DNA of 12,867 nucleotides, taken from assembly GCA_003573635.1 (NCBI GenBank), contig QUTJ01031566.1:1-12867 (forward strand), written 5' to 3'. A model generated the notes under the pieces. The model was given only the letters and a program-made list of their open reading frames with translations, had not been told where the DNA came from and did no database searches. Source of the DNA: Goniomonas avonlea. Lineage: Eukaryota; Cryptophyceae; Goniomonadida; Goniomonadaceae. Positions 8,301 through 12,867 of the stretch are shown in pieces. A program made the position numbers and the translations under genes. Each line of letters opens with the position of its first letter. The stretch's first letter is position 1.

Positions 8301-9507
8301 AAAATGATCTTGGCACGCCACACACGGCCCGCAGTGGAGGCAGAAATTGCACATGCCACGCCACACACTCGGCAAACCTACACTGTGCACAGCGCGCGGC
8401 AGAATTGCACATGACACGCCACACACACACAAATCACGGAGTCACCAGGCTGTGCTCGTTCGACGATTGTGAAACTGCACATGGCATCACATGGCACGTA
8501 GTCACTCGGCTTTGCTCGTTCGACGATGCAGTCCTGTGAAATTGCACATGGCACGCCACACACTCGGCAAACAACAGTGTGCTCGCTCGGACAGCGAGAG
8601 GCAGAATTGCACATGACACACACACAACTCAAGTCACTCAGGCTGTGCTTGTTCGGGCGGCGATCCAGCTGTATCCTATACTACGATACGATACTCGACA
8701 GTCCAGGATAAATTGCACATGGCACGCTCGTAGTCACTCCCAACACTGTGCTCGCTCGAGACAGTGTTGTGCAATTCACACGGCGCGCGGCACACGACTC
8801 GCGTAGTGACCCACCCGACTGCATGGCTGCTGACTCTCTCGCGCACACCCGTACGATGCTGTTCTGACCTGTTCCGCAGTGGTCACGTGATCCAAGATAT
8901 CCCCAAGGCTGGCTCACCGTTCTACACTGTGAAGGCCTACATCCCCGTGATCGACTCCTTTGGGTTTGAAACCGATTTGCGGACCCACACACAGGGCCAG
9001 GCAATGTGCTTGCAGGTACGTGCTGTCAAGTAGGTGGAAAACGGTTGATCGGTGGTCACATTACTTCACAATACGCGCATTACATCACTCGCTCGCTCGC
9101 TCTCTCGCCCTCTCTCTGTCTGTCTGTCGTGTGCTGCTTTCTGACTCTGAGACGCAGGCGTTCGACCACTGGGCCATTGTGCCAGGTGATCCCTTGGACA
9201 AGTCCATTGTGCTTCGGCCACTGGAGCCTCAGGTGTGCTTGTTGCTCTGTGCGCCAACTGCGAGCTCCCATGACCCAACTCTGAGCTTGTCGTCCTCCAA
9301 GGCTTAGCGCTTGTGAAGTCTCAGTTCCAGGCATCCAGCCATCTAACCCCTCTAAACCAGCCCCCGCCCCACTTGGCCCGCGAGTTCATGGCCAAGACTC
9401 GTCGACGCAAGGGCATGAGCGAGGACGTGAGCATCAACAAGTTCTTCGATGACCCCATGCTTCTCGAGCTGGCGCGCCAGGACGCCGACTTGCAGGCGTA
9501 TTTCTAG
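2382..9507 (+). CDS. SNU114: U5 snRNP GTPase Snu114/EFTUD2, 20 exons
   Basis: EF-2-like GTPase of the U5 snRNP that controls spliceosome activation and disassembly with Brr2 and Prp8. Exons: 2382-2556, 2604-2671, 2721-2854, 2902-3070, 3170-3573, 3729-3987, 4469-4567, 4930-5022, 5327-5433, 5515-5569, 5674-5774, 6013-6195, 6366-6540, 6736-6913, 6992-7195, 7479-7585, 7955-8061, 8880-9015, 9158-9232, 9361-9507. Phases agree throughout and give 991 residues; human EFTUD2 has 972. Visible: the family N-terminus [11 protein letters not shown] followed by an acidic D/E run; [16 protein letters not shown]1 GHLHHGKS (145-152); GLSIKST (196-202); G3 DTPGH (222-226); G4 NKVD (276-279); GRATGFVDM in domain [16 protein letters not shown] in domain [11 protein letters not shown] and [15 protein letters not shown] in domain [14 protein letters not shown] (838-849) in domain V; and the C-terminal [12 protein letters not shown]1 ends in Ser where human has Thr. 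The segment before the YTD of switch I is about nine residues longer than in human. The first three introns are 47-49 bp; the rest are 78-818 bp. Confidence 0.97.
4371..4428. repeat. Tandem 29-bp duplication in SNU114 intron 6
   Basis: Two adjacent copies of a 29-bp unit (4371-4399 and 4400-4428) lie in the 481-bp intron 6 (3988-4468), 40 bp before the acceptor. Each unit contains GAGAG and CTCTC arms that could pair, and ends in an alternating GC run. Exons on both sides join cleanly without this segment, so it is non-coding. Confidence 0.9.
4615..4798 (+). repeat. Long GA/GGGA purine tract in SNU114 intron 7
   Basis: About 180 bp of nearly pure purine with scattered C fill the middle of intron 7 (4568-4929), including GAGAGCGTGC and GAGC tandem runs. 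The tract produces long Arg/Glu/Ser open frames on both strands, which are composition artefacts. Such purine strands can form triplex or G-rich structures, but nothing here shows a function. Confidence 0.85.
5871..5903. repeat. Short tandem direct repeat in SNU114 intron 11
   Basis: Two 14-bp copies (5871-5884 and 5890-5903) differ at one base and lie 5 bp apart in intron 11 (5775-6012). They have no coding role. Confidence 0.7.
6189..6293 (+). repeat. Duplicated 5' splice-site region in SNU114 intron 12
   Basis: The exon 12 end and donor (6189-6206, TTAACCC|GTGAGTCTGTC) recur at 6276-6293 as TTAACCC then ATGAGTCTATC, 16 of 18 bases identical. The second copy lies inside the 170-bp intron 12 (6196-6365). 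Its donor dinucleotide reads AT, so it cannot serve as a GT donor. Looser similarity continues for about 25 bp after both copies. Confidence 0.7.
7348..7475 (+). repeat. Two tandem copies of the acceptor region in SNU114 intron 15
   Basis: Unit 1 (7348-7413) and unit 2 (7414-7475) both start CTGATCTTT and end in the same 18 bases (GCTCACTGACGCATCGTG), with a shared CGAACGTAG inside. After unit 2 the sequence reads CAG, the acceptor used for exon 16 (AG at 7477-7478). After unit 1 the same place reads CTG. Upstream, intron 15 (7196-7478) is a C/T-rich run at about 7200-7340. Confidence 0.85.
7615..7676 (+). repeat. G-run cluster with G-quadruplex potential, SNU114 intron 16
   Basis: Five G runs occur in 62 bp: 16 G (7615-7630), 6 G (7636-7641), 5 G (7644-7648), 7 G (7653-7659) and 16 G (7661-7676), with loops of 1-5 bases. 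They lie on the sense strand 30 bp after the donor of intron 16 (7586-7954), so the pre-mRNA could form an RNA G-quadruplex. A GA-rich stretch follows at about 7840-7918. Run lengths of 16 are error-prone in assemblies. Confidence 0.85.
7979..8300 (+). repeat. Copy of exon 17 end inside SNU114 intron 17
   Basis: Exon 17 bases 7992-8047, coding for [18 protein letters not shown], recur at 8245-8300 with 55 of 56 identical. The one change (GCC to GCA) is silent for Ala. The copy extends upstream at lower identity (7979-7997 against 8222-8240, 17 of 19), interrupted by a 10-bp insertion. A third, weaker copy at about 8123-8178 resembles the exon end plus donor (8029-8088). All lie in intron 17 (8062-8879). 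Exon 18 joins exon 17 directly in the aligned protein, so the copies are not needed for the product. Confidence 0.9.
8081..8775 (+). repeat. Degenerate minisatellite of about 65 bp in SNU114 intron 17
   Basis: The motif AAATTGCACATGGCACGCC recurs with changes at about 8081, 8344, 8402, 8472, 8539, 8603 and 8710, and in inverted form (TGTGCAATT) at 8767-8775. Between 8344 and 8604 the spacing is 58-70 bp. Units also share pieces like CACACACTCGGCAAAC, AGTCACTC and GTGCTCGTTCGACGAT. The first motif lies just after the intron donor, so the array seems to derive from the donor-proximal sequence. A 9-bp perfect hairpin occurs at 8741-8749/8761-8769 with an 11-base loop. Confidence 0.8.
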
Positions 9508-9906
9508 ACCTTGCTACAGGCTCCCTTGGGTATTATTTGAGAGGGCCGTCGACTTTCTGTCCTGTGCATCTAAATGGTCGGATGCCTTGTGACTCTGCGT
9601 TGACTCTTGCAGATGTCTGGCGCTTGACTTGGGTAGCCATAGCCCGCCAACTGGCTGGGATTAACTGCTCCCCCCGTCACCGCGATGAGCTTGGGGCGAA
9701 CTGCTCCTCACCTCACTGTGATCATGAGCTTGGGGCCAACTGTGCTTTTATCTGCGTAAACCAATTGCCCTTTTTGCGCTCGTGAATTGGTGAACGTCGT
9801 GTGGGGACATGAAGGTTTCAACACCGATTGTATTACTTAATTTTTTTTTTGGTTACATTTCCTATATATACAGAGTACAATTTTTGAGATATCCGGGCTC
9901 GATCGA
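9508..9906. other. Convergent gap between SNU114 and the acidic ORF
   Basis: This 3' flank has no gene. It holds a tandem duplication of 36-39 bp (9663-9698 and 9699-9737, both from AACTGCTC to GAGCTTGGGGC), with the start of a third copy at 9738. Near 9838-9851 a T run preceded by ACTTAA may belong to the 3' end of the minus-strand gene. No AATAAA was found for either gene. Confidence 0.6.
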
Positions 9907-10374
9907 TCATGCCTTAGGTCGACGTCCCATATTGAAACTCTCGCCATTCCGTTGTGCAGACCGTTTAGCGACAGCCCAATCTCTGCTCTGGACGACCTTG
10001 TGCTGCATTGACTTTTTCGCGCCCCCAATCTGCGTTCGGCCGGTTTTGCACTCGAAATATTCGTCCCCAGAGTCATCGTCGTCTTGGCAGGACGGGGTAT
10101 AGGTAGCTTGATACGGGGAAGACTCAACCGTAGTAACGCTGAGCGTGTCATCTTCATCGGATTTGGCGCGACGAACTGGTGCAACCGTCTCCCACTCATC
10201 GTTGTCTTGAGATGGCTCTTCGACCGCAACGCTCAAGGGGGCCATTCCACTGACAGGAACAGACTCACAAGACTCTGCATCCGACTCGCAATGATCTTCG
10301 GAGTCAGAATCGAGGTTGAGCAAGGCAAACATATTCTTCGCGGAACTCATCGTGACGAACTGTTCGTGAAGCAA
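9907..10374 (-). CDS. Acidic Ser/Asp/Glu-rich protein, unknown function
   Basis: Intronless open frame of 155 residues. A second Met (codon 10348-10350) gives MSSAKNMFALLNLDSDSED and may be the true start, with 147 residues. The N-terminal half is acidic and Ser-rich. The middle has DNDEWETV before a basic patch (PVRRAK), then another acidic run (QDDDDSGDEYFE). The last 45 residues are basic and Gln/Lys/Arg-rich, ending GRRPKA. There is no signal peptide or membrane segment. The opening NMFALL plus acidic residues loosely recalls the N-termini of Stm1/HABP4-type ribosome-associated proteins, but the RGG part is absent and I would not assign it. The composition favours this strand over the similar-length plus-strand frame at 10084-10530. 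It could also be an exon of a longer gene. Confidence 0.5.
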   Translation of the reverse strand: MLHEQFVTMSSAKNMFALLNLDSDSEDHCESDAESCESVPVSGMAPLSVAVEEPSQDNDEWETVAPVRRAKSDEDDTLSVTTVESSPYQATYTPSCQDDDDSGDEYFECKTGRTQIGGAKKSMQHKVVQSRDWAVAKRSAQRNGESFNMGRRPKA

Positions 10375-10691
10375 GATCTCGACGACCGAACAAGACTCTT
10401 CAACTCACGTGCTTATTTTTGGGGGCAAACCAAAGTGCCTCTTGAGGTTCACGAAGCTGCACTAGTTACAAAAGAATATCCCAATCACTTGGATCGAATG
10501 TTTGCACTCACAAAACCGGTACAATTGTAGTCTTTCAATTTTTAGATAGAGGCAGATAGATTCTGGTGGCCACCGAGGGCCTCCGAAAGTCGAAAGACGC
10601 ACGCGATTCCATGACACCTTATGTTCCACTATCGACTCTCGGTAGCTAGCTCGCTAAAAAGGTCGTGAACGAACTCACCCAAGGTCGTGCG
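10375..10691. other. Divergent intergenic gap, probable promoters
   Basis: About 317 bp lie between the minus-strand acidic ORF and the plus-strand secreted-protein gene, so it should hold both promoters. A weak TATA-like CTAAAAAG sits at about 10653-10660, some 35 bp before the plus-strand ATG. I see no other clear element. Confidence 0.35.
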
Positions 10692-12302
10692 ATGGCGGGG
10701 ATCACAGCTGTTTTTGCGCTTTTGGTGGCGGTGCATGCGATTGGTGCCCACCAGTTAGCGTCGCCTTCTGATGACGATCACTTTACTAGTTTTGCCTTGT
10801 CGTTTGTCACTGTGTCTCCCGATGGGGTTCATAACACTGGTGTCGCGACCTCAACCAATGTTGTCACATCGTTCGACTCTCGGGGGATACATTACGCCTC
10901 CGGTTCTAGCTCAGGTGTGTTCAAGCACGAAAAGGTGTTTTTAATCTCGGTTTTTCAGAGGGGCCAACAGCTGTCTGGTTGTCGGTTGTGACTGCTTACG
11001 ACAACAAGAGCTTCTCCGAGATCGGAAACATTACCTTCGGCACAGAGCAAAACGTGCTGTTCTTTGAGAGTGCGGGCCTGGGAGTAGGACACTCGCTAAC
11101 AGATGAAACCGCTTATGGTGGAATTGGATATCGAATTCTGAACGGAACTGGCATTTTCGAGGGTAGGTCTGGCGGAATGCGAAGCCTTTCTGACGGCTGG
11201 TCCACAGGTGCGATGGGATGGATGGTGGACTCGTTTGTTGCAGAAAAATCTGCCCCGAGTTTTGTTATTGATGCGTGGGGTATATTATGGTTGCCTGCTC
11301 GGAGTGACCAGCAGGTTTCCCCCAAGCTTGATTCCAAGGCGGCTACCTTGAACCAGAGTCTCGTCCAGGCACTACTTGCTGAACGACCGGCGACAAAGCG
11401 AAACGACCTGGGGCGCGTACAGTTCGGCCTGCTGTTTGATGCCGTTGCCATCGACGGGATCAACCACGGTGTCTCCTTGCCGGTAGAGCTGACCACCAAC
11501 ATCGGATCCTCCGGCGAACTCGCGTGGGCAAACTACTCGCTGCCCCCAACAGGCTTCGAGGTTCACTGGACCTCGCACGCCACAGGATATCCCAACGGCA
11601 CGTTTTCCAACCAAGGGTCCCTTTCTCTCGTGGACCAGAGTAACGGGCAGGAGGTCGCGGCTGTGAACTTTGCCAACGATGGTCTCGGGGAGAGCGGGGA
11701 CGGCCCCAGCACGGGTGACAGCTACGGTGGCATTGTGTACAAAGTTCTCAACGGAACCGGCTTGTGGTCTTCGGTCCAGGACGGCGCGTTTGTGGATATG
11801 TTTATCAGCACTCAGGTCAGGCTCGCGCGGTGTTGGCCGTGTGTAATGTTGCGCCTCGTGTCGCTGTTCTCGGAGGCCACACACGCACGCACACGACTCA
11901 CCCCCCACCTTGACCCACTGCGGACAACGCGTTTCAGGGGTGTGTACTCTTACCACGCACACACAGAGAGAGGGAGGGACACACACGCACGCACACACAC
12001 GACCTTTCAGGGGTGTTCACTCTTACCACGCACACGACTCACCCCCCCACACCTTGACCCACTGCGGACAACGCGTTTCAGGGGTGTTCACTCTTACCAC
12101 GCACACACGGAGAGGGAGACACACGCACGCACGCACGCACACGCACGCACACGACTTTCACCATGCACGCACACGACTCACCCCCCCCCCCCCCACCTTG
12201 ACCCACTGTGGACAACGCGTTTCAGGGTGTTCACTCTTACCACAGGGCCAGGATCACTTCCCCATTCTTGTGTGGGGCAGCTTTTGGCTCAACTCTGCCT
12301 AA
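10692..12302 (+). CDS. Secreted two-domain protein, barrel-like, 4 exons
   Basis: Exons: 10692-10914, 10959-11162, 11208-11815, 12246-12302, in phase, giving 363 residues. Residues 1-19 form a signal peptide (basic-poor start, hydrophobic AVFALLVAVHAIGA), so secretion or the endomembrane system is likely. Two homologous halves follow. Half 1 has AYGGIGYRILNGTGIFEG, then VDSFVAE and VIDAWGILWL (ending near 171). Half 2 has SYGGIVYKVLNGTGLW, then VDMFIST and PILVWGSFWL at the C-terminus. This shared ending supports the last exon, reached across a 430-bp intron, and shows that the WGILWL segment of half 1 is coding. The GTGxFEGAxG pattern resembles the dirigent / allene-oxide-cyclase barrel-like group; that is a resemblance only. 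Several N-x-S/T sites (NKS, NIT, NGT, NQS, NYS) fit a secreted glycoprotein. Introns 1 and 2 are 44 and 45 bp. An ATG at 10665 would extend the start by nine residues but places charge before the signal. Confidence 0.75.
11891..12245 (+). repeat. Three copies of the acceptor region in the last intron of the secreted gene
   Basis: A unit of about 70-75 bp recurs at 11891-11960, 12032-12104 and 12171-12245, with a partial copy at 12004-12033. Each full unit runs ACACGACTCACCCC, CTTGACCCACTG, GGACAACGCGTTTCAGGG, then ACTCTTACCAC. The last copy ends CCACAG, the acceptor used for exon 4. The others end CCACGCAC and lack that AG. CA/CG simple repeats separate the copies. The intron is 11816-12245. 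Confidence 0.88.
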
Positions 12303-12867
12303 GTCTCTCAGTTCCGCCCGCGCCCCCTCCCCTCCCAAGCGTTGCGGTGAGCCGCCCACTCGCAGGGCAGAGAACTCCAGCTCTTTTGACTGTGACATAG
12401 GTCTGTGCTGTTGACTGTCCAATGCCGAGTAGAGAGAGCGAGAGGGCACGCCGACTCACCTCCTCGTCGTGCCCCAAGCACCCCGCACCCACAACAACGC
12501 TTGGGATAATCCTGACAATATTGAGACCTAATAAAATCCCATGGCCGTGAGTTGTAAGAGTCGTGGGGTGAGTGGAGGGAGAGGGGAAGGGACAAGGGAA
12601 AGAGGGCGGGAGGGAACGGGAAGGAGGAAGGAGCGGGAGCGGCGGGAGCGGGGGGGACGGAGAGGGGGATAGTTTGGTTGTCAGCAGACATCTCGGTTCT
12701 CCAGTTGGGGAGACTCAGAGCCAGGGGTTGCTTTTTTTATTTAAAAATGAGATCGCATCCGTGATCAGTTCTAAATCAATGACTCCGGCATATTTGTGCC
12801 TTCTGACAAATTAATTCGACTTATTTTTCCACTGCACTACCCAGACCGAACCCGTGCATATGCGTGA
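12303..12867. other. 3' flank of the secreted gene, purine-rich tract
   Basis: No gene was recognised. A G/A-rich tract with many GGG runs fills about 12570-12668 and could form G-quadruplex structures. The last 150 bp are AT-rich with no clear open frame. Confidence 0.55.
12530..12535 (+). terminator. Polyadenylation signal AATAAA
   Basis: A canonical AATAAA lies 228 bp after the stop of the plus-strand secreted-protein gene. It is the only such signal in a suitable place and orientation for any gene in the window. Confidence 0.55.

Noticed and set aside
8344-8770. CRISPR-like regularly spaced repeats
   Set aside because: Repeats are degenerate, spacers resemble each other, and the array sits in an intron of a eukaryotic gene.
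10084-10530. 148-residue plus-strand frame opposite the acidic ORF
   Set aside because: No recognised motif and no convincing start context. The minus-strand reading has coherent acidic blocks, so this is more likely its shadow.
11240-11290. Possible extra 48-51 bp intron in exon 3 of the secreted gene
   Set aside because: The translated segment VIDAWGILWL matches PILVWGSFWL at the end of half 2, so it is coding.
11816-12302. Continuous frames through the CA/CG repeats at the end of the secreted gene
   Set aside because: Residues would be Thr/His/Arg repeats of simple-sequence origin. Splicing 11815 to 12246 restores an ending homologous to the first half of the protein.

Overview
The window is nuclear DNA of a eukaryote, probably a unicellular one. 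All confident genes are split by GT-AG introns. Proteins were assembled by choosing splice sites that restore alignment, as recalled, to known families. Coding density is high, many introns are only 42-59 bp, and long introns are filled with GA, CA and G-run simple sequence. I cannot name the lineage from this window. No prokaryotic operon, plasmid, phage or CRISPR feature was seen.

Layout: (1) 1-642 has no supportable gene. (2) 643-2329, minus strand, is a phytanoyl-CoA 2-hydroxylase (PHYH) gene of about 10-11 exons with an N-terminal peroxisomal PTS2 signal. (3) 2382-9507, plus strand, is a 20-exon gene for the U5 snRNP GTPase Snu114/EFTUD2 (991 residues as assembled). Its start codon lies only 52 bp from the PHYH start on the opposite strand. 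(4) 9907-10374, minus strand, is an acidic Ser/Asp/Glu-rich ORF of unknown function, convergent with SNU114. (5) 10692-12302, plus strand, is a four-exon gene for a predicted secreted protein of 363 residues built from two homologous halves. Its motifs resemble the dirigent / allene-oxide-cyclase barrel-like group. A poly(A) signal follows at 12530. (6) The rest is purine-rich flank.

The genes do not form a pathway: one is peroxisomal alpha-oxidation, one is pre-mRNA splicing, one is secreted, one is unknown.

The most interesting signal is in the introns. Four separate introns contain partial copies of their own exon-intron boundary. SNU114 intron 17 holds a 55/56-identical copy of the end of exon 17, followed by a decayed array of roughly 65-bp units. 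SNU114 intron 12 has a second copy of its donor region with GT changed to AT. SNU114 intron 15 is two tandem copies of its acceptor region, with AG present only in the used copy. The last intron of the secreted-protein gene has three copies of its acceptor region, again with the working AG only in the last. This suggests that long introns here grew from short ones by local tandem duplication, with the surplus splice sites disabled. A second signal is an unusual donor consensus: +4 is most often C while +5 is almost always G.
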